Assembly (NCBI GenBank): GCA_000507305.1
Contig: DF239319.1
Coordinates: forward strand, 248,001-312,000
DNA: 64,000 nucleotides
Reading direction: 5' to 3'
Source: Breviolum minutum Mf 1.05b.01
Taxonomy: Eukaryota > Sar > Dinophyceae > Suessiales > Symbiodiniaceae
Notes under the pieces: generated by a model
The model's database searches: none
Told to the model about the DNA's origin: nothing
Seen by the model: only the letters and a program-made list of their open reading frames with translations
Position numbers and translations under genes: made by a program
Shown here: piece by piece, positions 19,501 to 29,984 of the stretch
Layout: each line of letters starts with the position of its first letter
How positions within the stretch are numbered: the stretch's first letter is position 1

Positions 19501-22500
19501 ATACCATCTAGCAATATCATGATTCAAAGACAACGTTCTGACAAGTTGCTCCATGTCCTGCTGCACCACCAATTGTCCTTTCACCGGACTTTGTCGCATG
19601 GCATGGTTGCCATGACGCAACAGCGGCTGAAACAGCAGCCCAGGCATGGACACCTGATGAGTGAAAGGGTTTCGTGTCTGTATGCAGTGGATGCCACTGA
19701 AAGCGATGAAATGATGCGGAAAAAGAAAATAATATGTATATATGTTTACCAGCATAGGCCCCAAATAGCATGGAAAGGTATGAGCCATTTCCGCAGTTTC
19801 TTAAACCGATTCAAACTAAACAAGTTTCAACTCTTATAAGTATAGTAGATATTCGGAGGCAAGATAGACACAGAAATACCAGTCTAATATTCAAAACAGG
19901 AACGACACCCTGCCCGACCCCCAAAACGAATCAAAATCTGCGAACCCTCACCCCTTTAGTTGAAGTAAGAACCCCTGTAGCTAAAGCTATTTGGGGAACA
20001 AGAGCATCGGCCCCGTATTCACTTAACTTGTTTAACTACTATACTGTGTTATGTCTGTACAATAAAGGAAGAAAAACAGATATTATGATAACTACAGTGA
20101 TACAGGGAAGAACAGCTCTGAAATCAGCGAAGTCGCTCCAAAGGAGAAATCCGTGAAAGCAGAACAGAGCGCCAAACTTTCAGCGCCAACACTTTGCGCC
20201 CGTGCCGCGACACAAATCTCACATCCCAGTCCCCATGGCTGTGACAGATCCTGCAAACCAAATCGAGATGTTGAAACAAATATTGAACCTCAAAATGTGT
20301 GCAACTGCTTGCTACTGCGCATTCACAGGGCGCTTGTTAGGGGAGACTTCTTGCAAATCATCTCAGAGAGTTCCCCTTAAAACCATCACCATCAAGTCAG
20401 TTCAAGTGCTACTTTCAGTCCACGGCTATGTCCCTATTACCCAGATCCACTCAAGTTCTGTCCGGATTCTCGAGGATCCAAGGGCGTCTTGCACCAGAGG
20501 CATCAGAGAAGCAAAGCAGTTCAAGCAACCTCAGCAAAAACTCCAGGCCCATAAAAATTCAGTCAAGATGTATAGTATAGTACAGGGAACAAAAATGAGG
20601 ATCCCAAAACGCAACGTCAATCAACCCTGAGCGCGAACCTGGAGCGATTGGCAATCCATCCGCAACGGGCACAGTGCCTTCGGGCCTCCCGTGACGAGCC
20701 GTAACGTAGGCCACACTTTGCAAGGTGCTCCGGCGACGGCGAGCGCGGCCGCGAAGCCACGGCAGTGCTCGAAGCTGCAGTTGGAGCCCCTGGCAGCAGG
20801 ACAGGCCAGGCATCCAAAAGGGGGAAATACATGAGCGACCGGCAAAATTTGGTGTCTCTCCGGTGGCCGAACTGGTAGGGGTACCGTTTAAGGATTATAT
20901 AGGTATTGCTTTCTCAACTACGAGTACTTGCGTCCAATACTAAAATGAAAGAGCAGCTTTTGGCTGGTTGCTCACATGGAAATACCATGAAATACCATAT
21001 TGGAAAGCAACCAGCAAGTGGAAATATCTGTGGCTTTTAGATTAGAGATCGGATGCTCGCAAGCACCTCCAAATGGAGCAGGGATTTGGTCCGAGAGCTT
21101 CATTTGACAGAGCCGCGGCACCTGAGAAAATTGTTGAAAACTGCGCTTCCGCTCTGGTCGAGTCCGACAGCCACGTAGTAAACATCCGATAGACAGATAG
21201 ACATGACATGGTCATGACATGGTCCAACTGGTCCAGCTGCTTGCTACCTTGGCACCACTCGCTCTTCCCACTCCTCAGGGCTGGTAAGAACAGAGCCATC
21301 CGCTACCATCACATCGTAGTATGCAAAAATACCTTGGCCAGCAAAGTTCTGATGAAATGCACTTCAAAAAATCACTCTCCTTGGAGAATGAAGTAAATCA
21401 TCTTAAGATCAAGGAGGAATCCAATATAACTTATAGGTGTCTATAGTCTATAGGTACTGTATGTCACTGTCCCTCATGCCGTTTGTTCAGACCAGGCTAC
21501 TCCACCGCACCTCGCCAGCGCGGGGATCCCCAGGTGGTGGCACCTGTGACCACTGGAAGTCTCGCATGCGAATGGCCCGGAAATCAAAAGAGACGCGCGA
21601 GGAGTCCGTTCGATTGTCTCCTTGGCCCAGAGGCATTGGAGCTCAAAAAAGATCACATGTGTCAAGGTCACAGGTCCCTGCTAACACCAGATCATGAAGA
21701 CGAACTGACACTCATTCACACTAATCACATAGGTCACACTATATTCAATATTCTCTTTCAACATCTTAAACTACAATGGATTGCAATTAATTATGCATTA
21801 CAACAGACTATGAGTATGCAAATATATTGCAAATATGATAAGGTGCTTCTGCATACAAATCAGCATCTAATCAGCTCAGTTTGCAAGACCAAGACTCTGG
21901 TGAAATGCAAGCATTGGTTTCCATAGAAGCGAACCGCCTGCCCAGGTTCCACTTCAAATGGGTGGAAATCCCCTTTGCCGGGACCAGATTCTGCCCAAAG
22001 GCTTGCATCGCCAAAGCAGTGGGTCAATGGAACCCAGAAGTTGATCCTCAGTTGAGTCTACCCAACCTGCCAAGGACCTGCCTGGCCATTTCTGATCTCA
22101 TGGCAAAAAAAGCGTGTAGAATCGCATATATAGATGCGTATCGCGTAATGATTTCTCCATGGGTCACTTTTGGCCTCACAAACTGCAGCTGCAAGTGTCT
22201 CCGCTTGTGAATGCTGATGATCTCTGTCGGTGTGCGGTGAAGTTAGAGACTTTTCACCAGCCAAGTGGATTCGTAGGTTCGGGCAGTGCTCGAAAAGCAG
22301 CATCTCTTCCTCCAGATTGCCTCAGTGCAACTGCAACCAGAACTCCTTGGGTCACTTCCTTCGTGAACGATCTCCTTTTGTGGTGAAATCCTTCCACGTG
22401 CTGCATTATTCATGCCACTAAAGAATATTAAAGATACACCGGAATTACGAATGCGCTCACACAGTAATGCAAATCCAAGGCACTTCTGACAATCTCTCGA

Positions 22501-24021
22501 ACGAAGTCATGGTACATCATGGTGAACTCCGCATCTTGAATCAAGGGTGATTTAAGTCTGGGGCGTTGGTTTGGAAAGCAGCGGTGCAGATGCTGCAGTG
22601 TTTGAGAAGGCTCTCCAAACCGAGACCCCACAGGAAGCTGCGCATCTGGACCAGGCGGCCCATGCAGCAGTCGTAGGATATGATCTATGAAGTTGAAACG
22701 CTTTGGACAGTATGGAACCAATTCCTCCACAAAGGGCCTGGGAAGACTGGTGACCGCCTCGCTCATGGCATGGCAGCTTTTCTGCCCGCCAAGGATTGCT
22801 GAATTGCGACAGGTTGCCAAGTAGCTGGAAAGTTTTAGGTTCACCTGACCTGTTTATTGCTGTAGATCCAAGACGATGAAAGTGTGCATTTTAGTGTGCA
22901 TTCCAAGGAAAATGATGTGAGTGGCACAGTAATCTAATCATCCCATCAATGGCATAGTTCGAATGAGAGCTGACTGCTCTCCAAGTGTATCAAGTTCTAC
23001 TGGTTCAAAGTATGCAGTGTGGCTGGTCTCATCCCTGCCACCAAACATCCGCAACTGTGAACAATTCAGGTTGTTTCTGCAAAGACTTGCATGCATTACT
23101 TTGGAAAATCAGCAGCCCATTCAAGAGCTGAGCCAAAGGCGTCCGGTCCACAAGACTCAACTGTTCCACCAAATGAGCTAAAGCAGCTGGAATGTCTGAC
23201 CGACTGGGACGCTAACAAGAATTGGCTAAAATCAGCTGCCGGAATGTGTCAAGAGTCAAGAATTGTTTCAAGCGTGACACGTCCCACGCATCACTTTTAC
23301 CCACTCTCATTGGTGTAAATATATCGATATATAATAATATATACTTTCAGTTTTGTATGAGATTCTATTATATAGATCTCATCCCTGAAGCAAATAGAAA
23401 GCACATGGACTGCAATCATGTGTCACCCATTCGTGCCTGCCGCAAATGCACCGGCGTCTCAAACTGCAATCCTATCTCCTGCGCAAGGAGCTGGGGACTT
23501 TCCGTACTGTTGCTTGATAGTTCTGAATTGTTGTGTCACTTGCCAAGGTGACATACAACATCATAGAACCCCAAACCCAAGTCATCACTCGGGATTCCCT
23601 AGGCTCTGGCACCAGCTTTCATTGCTTTACATGCTGTGCCCCCCACCTGCGGGAAGTCACAGAAGCGTGCAGTTTGCCAGCCCTTCGTCTGGCTCGAGTG
23701 TGTAAGCAACTCAGAAACTGGATATTCCGGGTCCTGCAAAACGGGCACAACTCTGACGGTGATGATCACTCAATGAGTTCAAAGCACGTCGATGGCAGAT
23801 CTGTGCGTGAGAGCAACGCTTCTGCCCAAAGCATGTGATTCACACCATGTCAGAATATGAGGCAGTATTCTGCATTTTGTGTCAAAATTCCTTGTCCTTT
23901 CCATATCATATCACATCATTCATATCCACTCAGTGGATGAAAGGAGAAGTGCTCACTTGTCCCTCTGCTCCTCTGAGCTGCATTTCACGACTCGGTACTT
24001 GAGGCGCGCAGAAGAAGACAT
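7580..24021 (-). CDS. CEP104: CEP104-like centrosomal/ciliary-tip protein, at least 20 exons
   Basis: CEP104 sits at the tip of cilia and centrioles and binds tubulin through a TOG domain. Exon 1 (23971-24021) opens MSSSARLKYRVVKC. Exon 23647-23733 carries SELLTHSSQTKGWQTARFCD. Exon 23437-23478 is EIGLQFETPVHLRQ. After a large intron come RIATKIDLYTAL (about 18700-18761), LGYLSLDSNERSQFQARELK (18193-18256), VYVDAVASKQ (18043-18072), CHVNRYNIVNQ (17637-17670) and VGLIALNCLGE (about 17398-17430), completing the N-terminal jelly-roll. Coiled-coil exons follow: 16087-16119, 15738-15773, about 15474-15510, about 15170-15313 (DRKKAAVQNEDYDAAK). Gly/Pro linker exons are 14535-14659 and 13866-14099. 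TOG helices are at about 12060-12123 (VFLSAMALLQAMCQLL), 11410-11460, 9005-9091 (GEVRENAR) and about 8721-8788 (AVKLVAACYAH). Later exons are 8485-8511 and about 8145-8213. The 3' end (about 7.6-8.1 kb) is unresolved, and I did not find the vertebrate zinc fingers. Comparison with human CEP104 is from memory. Confidence 0.85.
9827..9900 (+). repeat. tRNA-like sequence (pseudo-tRNA or SINE head)
   Basis: TAGCTCAGTTGGTAGAAC matches a tRNA D-arm and A box well, but the expected T-arm (GGTTCGAATCC) is degraded to GGGCTCACACCTC and the anticodon stem does not pair cleanly. I read it as a tRNA-derived retroposon head or a decayed tRNA copy, not a working tRNA. Confidence 0.5.
10005..10185. repeat. 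tandem repeat, about 80-base unit, two full copies and one partial
   Basis: The unit runs from GGAAGATTCCGGGCC through GCTGGAGCTGTAAAATCTAG to GTGGCCTAGGGAAGCGCG. It occurs at about 10012 and 10092, with a third truncated copy starting at about 10170. Confidence 0.85.
10340..10410. repeat. GGTGGTGGG-type G-rich repeat
   Basis: A run of GGTGGTGGGTGGTGGGTAGTC units occurs twice and ends in a block of eight G. It could form G-quadruplex structure on the plus strand. It sits next to the repeat cluster. Confidence 0.8.
10499..10513 (-). other. relict dinoflagellate spliced-leader-like string
   Basis: On the minus strand the sequence reads CCATTTTGGCTTAAG. It matches 14 of the last 15 bases of the dinoflagellate spliced leader as I recall it (ending CCATTTTGGCTCAAG). 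Relict leaders mark genes copied back into the genome from trans-spliced mRNA. No intact gene follows it on the minus strand, only the repeat cluster. Confidence 0.45.
13395..13447. repeat. GAT/ATC trinucleotide repeat ending in an N join
   Basis: GATGATGATGATCATCATCAT is a self-complementary trinucleotide tract that stops at a single N (13447). The N marks an assembly join inside the CEP104-like gene, so bases may be missing near the start of the TOG-coding exons. Confidence 0.85.
18978..19021. repeat. AT-rich microsatellite in the large CEP104 intron
   Basis: An alternating TATATA/AATATA tract with an internal palindrome (ATTATATATATAAT). It has no coding potential. Confidence 0.8.
19354..19423 (-). 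CDS. 3' terminal exon of an unidentified gene within the CEP104 intron
   Basis: After a good acceptor (cccag followed by G) the minus strand encodes HAAAQQAVLEGNLILDAPFS and ends TD-stop (TGA at 19354-19356). A second probable exon at about 19530-19650 begins VSMPGLLFQPLLRHGNHAMR. I do not recognise the family. It could be a small separate gene or the 3' part of the oxygenase-like gene to the right. Confidence 0.4.
20092..20250 (-). CDS. terminal exon with a WGxGCxxC motif, unidentified
   Basis: An exon of 53 codons with acceptor gcag followed by G and stop TAG at 20092-20094. It begins DLSQPWGLGCEICVAARAQ. The PWGLGCEIC string resembles the WGxGCxxC start of a large dinoflagellate family with BED-finger-like zinc motifs, but the expected later His residues are not evident here. 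It lies inside the CEP104 intron, downstream of the oxygenase-like gene, and may be that gene's 3' end or a decayed separate copy. Confidence 0.4.
   Translation of the reverse strand, partial: DLSQPWGLGCEICVAARAQSVGAESLALCSAFTDFSFGATSLISELFFPVSL
20625..20845 (-). other. GC-rich stretch with coding-like composition, unresolved
   Basis: All three minus-strand frames are open for about 200 bases. One of them reads CGLRYGSSREARRHCARCGW, with paired cysteines. Because GC-rich DNA lacks stop codons by chance, I cannot say which frame, if any, is used. Confidence 0.25.
21248..22844 (-). CDS. 2-oxoglutarate/Fe(II)-dependent oxygenase-like protein (partial model, 5 exons)
   Basis: Exons 22463-22844, 22200-22320, 21898-22046, 21564-21620 and 21248-21332 join in phase and encode about 240 residues. 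The first begins VNLKLSSYLATC after an AG-G acceptor, so 5' exons are still missing. The cupin-like core shows NLRIHLAGEKS, then SPHTDRDHQHSQAEINFWVP (HxD iron ligands), GQAVRFYGNQCLHFT (likely distal His) and SSRVSFDFRAIRM (likely Arg for 2-oxoglutarate). The layout resembles the StrG/PhyH-like oxygenases: H-T-D, then INFW-P-LT, then a distal His, then RVSFDFR. The substrate cannot be inferred. Donors used are GT, GA and probable GC/GA. The whole model sits, on the same strand, between CEP104 exons at 23437 and 18761. The 3' end after exon 21248-21332 (ending EEWEERVVP) is unresolved. Confidence 0.78.
22850..23436. other. part of the large CEP104 intron with no assigned gene
   Basis: I see no convincing exon here. 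The missing 5' exon(s) of the oxygenase-like gene should lie in this stretch if that gene is nested and intact. Confidence 0.4.
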
Positions 24022-24078
24022 TGAGGCGAGATCTTATCCAACACACCAACGCCTTAGACAGCAATTAGCGACGGCTGC

Positions 24079-24334
24079 TCACAATTGGGCAAAAACTTGG
24101 CTGATTTGATCATCTTTGGCGTTTTCGCTATGAGAGGTTTCTGATGGTTTCTGTTCAGCATTCGAGAGTTCAAGTCCCTGACGCGACACTTCCGGTCGTG
24201 GCACTGCAGCCAGCTCACCGCTGGTGCCTGCGCCTCCAGGAATTCGGCAAAGATGCATAGAGTCCCTATGTTTGGAGACTGAAGATTCATGACTGGTAAG
24301 CGCTGCATCCTGGATTGATGCGGCTGGCCTGGTC
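24079..24334 (-). CDS. 3' terminal exon of an unidentified Ser/Glu-rich protein
   Basis: Acceptor ctag followed by G at 24334, then 85 codons ending in TGA at 24079-24081. It starts TRPAASIQDAALTSHESS and ends KDDQISQVFAQL. The composition (Ser, Glu, Gln, Ala) suggests a disordered tail. Its stop codon is only 57 bases upstream of the CEP104 start codon on the same strand. Upstream exons were not resolved; 24667-24879 has a Cys-rich frame (CCSKCAKGF) that may belong to it. Confidence 0.55.
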
Positions 24335-24953
24335 CTAGTGGTATGCACTAAGTCATGCTAAGTGACTATCTGAATTTGACATAATTTGACTATCTATTTG
24401 ACATTTCAATATTTCACATCTCCAAGTGGCAGAGAGCAAGACAGGTCAAGCATTTCTCAAGTCCAGTCCCCGGGCCTGCTGATGCCTTCCCTCGCCAGCA
24501 TTTCTAAAACATTCCGCTGAGAGCATCAAATATGCATCGAATACGTATTTGCAACTTGCAAAAAAATAGCAGGGTGCACATCATATCCTGTCATAGCTGT
24601 ACGTAAATACATGCGATATACCGAAGTGGCCATGCCGGACCCTTCTATAATGCCCTACAGAAATCTTTAATGAGAGGACTGAACTATTGCTTTATATGCC
24701 AGAAGCCCTTTCTTTTCGTGCGATGCCTTTTGCTCCAACACTGTACATGAAACAATTTTCCGGCAGTCACACCAAGTGGCAGTGAAGCCCTTTGCGCACT
24801 TGCTACAGCATAAGGCCAGCACACTATTTTGTAGCTGGACGCAGCTTCCTGCCTTCTCGTGATCATGATTCATGATCATGCACGGTCACTAAGCTTGGAG
24901 AGAGTCCAGTTTCGTTGCATCCCTGGCGCAAGGGTCGTCGCATCGTACAATGT

Positions 24954-25769
24954 CTAGCGTCGCCGCTTCCAGGCCCCACCAATCTTGCTGGCAGCATGAT
25001 GCGAAGCAGTCTCGTAGTCTACGCGGGTAAAGGTCAAAACGTCCTGATGCTTCAAAATCACCGGTTATATATATATATATATATATGATGCATCTTCAAA
25101 GAAGCTTGACTTTGCAATGTTTGAAACTTGGTTCTGGCTTTGGCGATTGACTCCAAGGCTTGAAAATACAGAACGCTTTATCAAAAGAACACGAACTCAA
25201 GCAGGATGCAGCGACATCATACAGGACATCACCCCCCAAACCACCACATACAGTATCTTCTCAAAAGCACTCGTATGTTACACGTTGTAGTCCTCACCCT
25301 CTAGGTCTTTCAGCAACTCATGGTTTGCCAGCTTTCGAGTGGAGCAGCTCAAGTGGATCTCTTTTGACAAAATGCCCTGAGCTGCTGCAATCTCACTCTT
25401 GAGCATAAAGACCTTAGCGCAGCAATTAAGAAGGATGGGTGCAGCCTCAGCATGCCATCACAAAAAGTGTTCTGGGTATCGTTGGCTCAACAAATACATC
25501 TTTACCATCATTTGCCTACGTTTCACAACTTTTTCAAAAAAAATCCCCCGAAATCATCTTGGAACCACATATCTATCGGCACTTTCACACCCAGGAACTG
25601 TCAAGCTGGAAGACACGTGCTTTTGAAGCATCACATCTCCCGCAAGGTTCACAACAGAGATCTCTCTGCCAGTGTCTGAGACAATTGAATTTCTCACGGC
25701 CTTTTGGATCAATCTGGCTGCTTCGGCCTTAGCTGCATCAGCTGCAGCTGCAGCCCCGGTGTCCGCCAT
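24954..25769 (-). CDS. small ubiquitin-like-fold protein, 3 exons, 111 residues
   Basis: Exons 25635-25769, 25302-25412 and 24954-25043 are all in phase, with donors GT and GA and acceptors AG-G. The protein opens MADTGAAAAADAAKAEAARL. The ubiquitin-like core reads EISVVNLAGD, then VFMLKSEIAAAQGI, then LSCSTRKLANHELLKDL, then DVLTFTRVD, which matches the beta-grasp order (two strands, helix, strand, closing strand). There is no C-terminal Gly-Gly; the protein instead ends in a basic tail, SKIGGAWKRRR, so it is unlikely to be conjugated like ubiquitin. Reading straight through the second donor would reach a TAA at 25278-25280 after GEDYNV, giving an 89-residue two-exon alternative that lacks the last strand. 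The partner or role is unknown. Confidence 0.75.
25066..25086. repeat. TA microsatellite
   Basis: About ten TA units in the intron of the ubiquitin-like gene just upstream of its last exon. Confidence 0.9.
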
Positions 25770-27345
25770 TGAACGCGAAGCTCGAGGCCAGGTGAGAAAA
25801 TGTTGAAGTGAGGAAGCTGGGATAATTTGTTCTAGACCTGGATGGCTGGATGGTTCTTTTCATATACTTGTACAAGTCCAAACAGCCTGTTCGAAACAGA
25901 AGTCATCCAAACGTTTTTCGTTTGTACATGCGTTGATTGAACTATTCATTCATTTCGGCAATTCAACCTGTCGTCCTGCTCTTGCTGGATCATATCAGTA
26001 GCCGGACAAGTTTAGTTGGAGTGTCAGATGAATTTGTTTATGTCATTTTCATGCAATGCTTCCTCATTAAATTAATGCAGTCCTGCTGCTAGTTGCCTGT
26101 GCTACCCTTGCCTTGTATTTAAGCGGTTTAGTTGAAAAGGAGTATGCACATTTTTTGACCTTCTGATTTAGTAGTGATATAGCACAAACAAATGAATTAA
26201 GCAATTGAAGTAAGATGCTACAGCAACAAGAGTAAGAAGCAAAAAATATCGCCACTCTGAGAACAAACCCAGACCAAAGAATGAAAAGAAAGAGTTGGCA
26301 AAATACAAACTGCAGGTTAGTATGAAAGCCTTGAACTACTGCCCAAAGGAGCATCAGCAAACAACAAGATTAAAAATCATTCTGAACTAAACAGTGCTTG
26401 TTGCATGTTCTGCTCTGGCTCTGATATCCCGTCCGACTTCTTCACCTGCTTAAAGTCTATTACTCTACCGACGTTTGCATTGCTTAATATACAATAATTT
26501 CCAATGCCTTTGGGCATAAATGTCTTTTCTTTTGCTGTTTCAAAACGTTCTGCATTTTGAAGGTTGGGATTATATGATATTTATGTTGAATCATGTTGAA
26601 TCGGGGGAGAGGTGTTGTTTCGGTTGGCCTGCTGTTTCTTTTTTTTTCTCCTTTGCAATGTCTACACTGTCTATGAATTCCGCTTCACTTTTTGCGTATG
26701 TTGGTGTCTTTGTCTTTTGTTGTGGAATTTCTGGTATTTCTACAGATTCTTCTTTGAATGAGATGGCTATGTGAAAAAATGAATCCGGCTATATATACAA
26801 TGAAACTAGGTGTAAATTGTGGCTATGATTTTGATTTAACTTTCCTCACTTCAACGTCGTCTCTTAGGTGTGCTTTGAGCCACTCGTGCCCAACACGCCG
26901 AATCACTGAGTTGTAGCCCGATTCACTCCTGTGGTTTGGGACCACTTGCTGAACCAGAAATGAAGAACTTCCATGCCTACACTGCTGTCAAAGACAGTCA
27001 GAAAGGAAAACTGCATGCACGACGGACCGGAAAACAGACTGCCCAATGTTGGGAAAATGCAAAATGACGCACACAAGATGGTGGCGGCAGTGTCATATCC
27101 ATCATACCCGGCCAATTTTGCTGCTTCCACCAAGATGAGACAGGATCAGTGTCGCCCCTCACAAGCACGCTTGCCAGCAAGGCAGTCCGGATCTCAGAAC
27201 ACACAAGTGAGGAAGTTTAGCGACATGGATCCAAACATATCCAGACCAAAAAAAGTTTCTTCACTAGTTAACTACTTCACATGCCCCTTCGGGCATGCCA
27301 TATGCCGTTTGGGGAGGGTTGAAGATAAAGCCGACACCAAGCACC
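25770..27345. other. mostly unassigned stretch, probably 3' part and flank of the TPR gene
   Basis: AT-rich between 26000 and 26900 with no convincing exon. Around 26990-27200 there are coding-like minus-strand strings (for example AKLAGYDGYDTAATILC), but no frame could be fixed. Confidence 0.3.
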
Positions 27346-29795
27346 CCACGCTCTGGATCCAAGGCAAGGCCCTTCTCATAGGCAGCCATGGCTTCGGAGA
27401 ACTGGCAGAGTTCGGTCGCTTGGTAGGAACGACTTTTCAGGTGAGTTATGATGTAGAGTATGTAAAGATACGTAAAGGAAAGTGTATAAAAACGAAGAAT
27501 TCCAGCCCATCTCCGCAACCATGAGGCTATCGTGCCTCCGAGGCCATTGCATGGAGCTGCCCAAGACGAGCCCACGCCTGCAGGTGAGCTGCCGCATAAA
27601 ATGCCCATGCCATGTTACGCCTCTGATCCTAATTCTGCAGGAGCGTAATTTGTTGTGTTCCGCGTGGTAAGGCTTCTACGCTGCTACACCGCGGTTTTTA
27701 GTAGTCCGGACGGGTGGGGTTGAGGTTGGCTATCAGCGTCAAATCTTGGGACTGCGCTATAGAATTCTGGCTACTTACAGTATAATTCGTACCCGTACTA
27801 CGCTAGAGCATTCTCACGTCGTGCACTTGCACATGTACTTGATAATACGCCGGAGAAGTCTCAGCTTTCGGGGCTGGAACCTGTTGGCATCTAGATGAAC
27901 AAACAAACCATGTGCACCGTGTGACCCAAAAAAAGAAAGACAATGTTGAAAGCATCAGATCTGAAAGTGGTTTTTACAGTCTGGAAAAAATGCTCAGAAA
28001 CTACTCTGTTTCACCCACTTACTGGTTGTCCATGCGTGATGACTAGACATCTTCCGTTGGAAATTGCAGTGAACTATGCTTGTCAACTTATTGCAACGTT
28101 TGGGCAGTTTTAGAGCTGCTGGCATGCCTATGGGATCCTATGGTACTTGACTTCCAAATTGATGAAAATGAAACATAGTACCAACATAGTCCATCAAACA
28201 TAGTCCACAATCGGTATACAGCATATGTGAGTCTTACTGGGGCAGTGGCCAGGAAGAAATAAGGGCACCCTTTTTGTTGTTATTATCTCCATACTTCAAC
28301 TTTTCAGAAAATATACATGGGGGGGACTTTGGTTTGAAAGCATCTTTAAAACAGAATGGAAATGGTACTCGGGTTCGCTCACCCACACAACTCCCATACA
28401 AACCGAATTATTGTAAGATACTTCTGTCCATTTGCTAAGGCCGTGAAAACAGTTGGGAATAAAACGCAAGGAAGGGAAACTTCATGTCAGCAGCCTTGCA
28501 CTCCCACATCAAAATAAAATGTATGAACTTCGAATATGAAAATCAAACAGGGAGGAACAAAGAAAACTTCCTGAAAAGGGGGATTGCACCGAAAGGTGCA
28601 TACCAGAGTCTGGACGACCAACTGTCAGGCATATGAGCCAGTGTATTTTTTCTGTGACGGCAGTAATGGCCAGTATGTGGCCCTTGCTCGCCACGCCTTC
28701 ATCGCCCAGTATGACACCCCATGACATCATCACACATCACACCACAGCACATGACATCACCACCGCAGAACGGCTGAAGGCTGGTTGACACAAAAATCTC
28801 TGAAGAACCCAGTGTGACACTTCCACGCCCAAATTGAAGTGACCAGTATGACACTACCACGCCCAAATTGCAGTCCCCGCTAGTACCCTATCGAACTTGC
28901 TATCAAACAAACACACTGAGTATGAACGATCAACCTGTTTGAGTTCGTCAAAGCCTGTTCAAACACGAATCAAAATCTTGAGCAGTCAGGCCAAGAACAC
29001 AAATTTGCTGAACTTTCACATCGCCTCTCCATAAATTTTGCGTCGCTTGTTGGGCAAGACCCCGGTCATGCTACTTTCCAGAAAATGCACAATGCTCACT
29101 ACAAGCAAATATTCGAACAAGAAGCAAAAAAAACAGAAAAAAGGGCAGAATTGCGCCATCCCTGTCTTGATAGGGGGTCTTGCTAGCAACCTCCTTCCGG
29201 ACGGCATGCCCAGGGCATGCTAGTCTAACTGGTGAAACAAGGAAACAAACCACAAAACCAACAACAACAACGACAACCACAACTGCACCATCAAGAAAAA
29301 CACTCACGATCAACTTGAAAATCAACATGAACCATGAACCTGAAGTCATTGTCTGCCCTAATTCCCCCCCAACCCATGCAGCCATGCATGTCATGTCAAA
29401 TATAACGATATTTACAAAAAGGGAAAAAGGGCAGCACTGCCCATCTAAGGAGTATAGTGAGATTATGTGCAAGCAATAAGCGCGTGACCTGGATGGGTTG
29501 CACGCACGCACCCATACTATTTCAATCTGTTCTAAGTCTTGGACATAAATTCTCTCTTGCCCGTGCCGCACGGTACACTTCAAGTCATGTGCACTGGAGA
29601 TCCAGTGCCACGAGTATCTACAAACATCTTCAAACATAACATTCCTTAGTTCTTGATAGCTCCCAAATGCTCCCAATGTCCAGCTTCAAGCTGCAGGATT
29701 TGATGCGTCGGGAACACGAACCTTGATGTACTTCTCATCCAGTTTCAGGCTTTGCTTCAAATCGTCCAAGGAATTGTTGTAGTACGGGTTGGTGC
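27346..29795 (-). CDS. TPR-repeat protein resembling STI1/HOP (partial)
   Basis: Three exons can be placed. The first is 29722-29795 (NNSLDDLKQSLKLDEKYIK), followed by about 27540-27577 (AWARLGQLHAM) and about 27346-27401 (FSEAMAAYEKGLALDP). Read in order they give one tetratricopeptide repeat pair: the second helix of one repeat, ending in the conserved LxLDxxYIK, then a full A/B helix pair with the AYEKGLALDP end. This spacing is typical of the Hsp70/Hsp90-binding TPRs of STI1/HOP co-chaperones, but other TPR proteins share it. I did not find the DP (STI1) domain. Donor and acceptor phases at the middle exon are uncertain. The 2.1 kb intron between the first two is long for this window. Confidence 0.6.
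28811..28876. repeat. two tandem copies of a 33-34 base unit
   Basis: The core GACACT(T/A)CCACGCCCAAATTG occurs twice in direct tandem, separated by the start of the second unit (AGTGACCAGTAT). It lies within the TPR gene's long intron. Confidence 0.75.
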
Positions 29796-29984
29796 CTCAG
29801 CGACAATGTGTTGCTGTGGATATCTGAACACGAACAACAATGTTGGGACTATGCGAGACAGGATTCTTCAACAACCATTGTAGACCACAGAAATGACAAT
29901 GACAAGAGTGCCAATCAGTTCCAAGTCATGCAATTCTCCTGTATATATAGATCAATATGCGTAAGATAGAAAGAAACCTTATTC

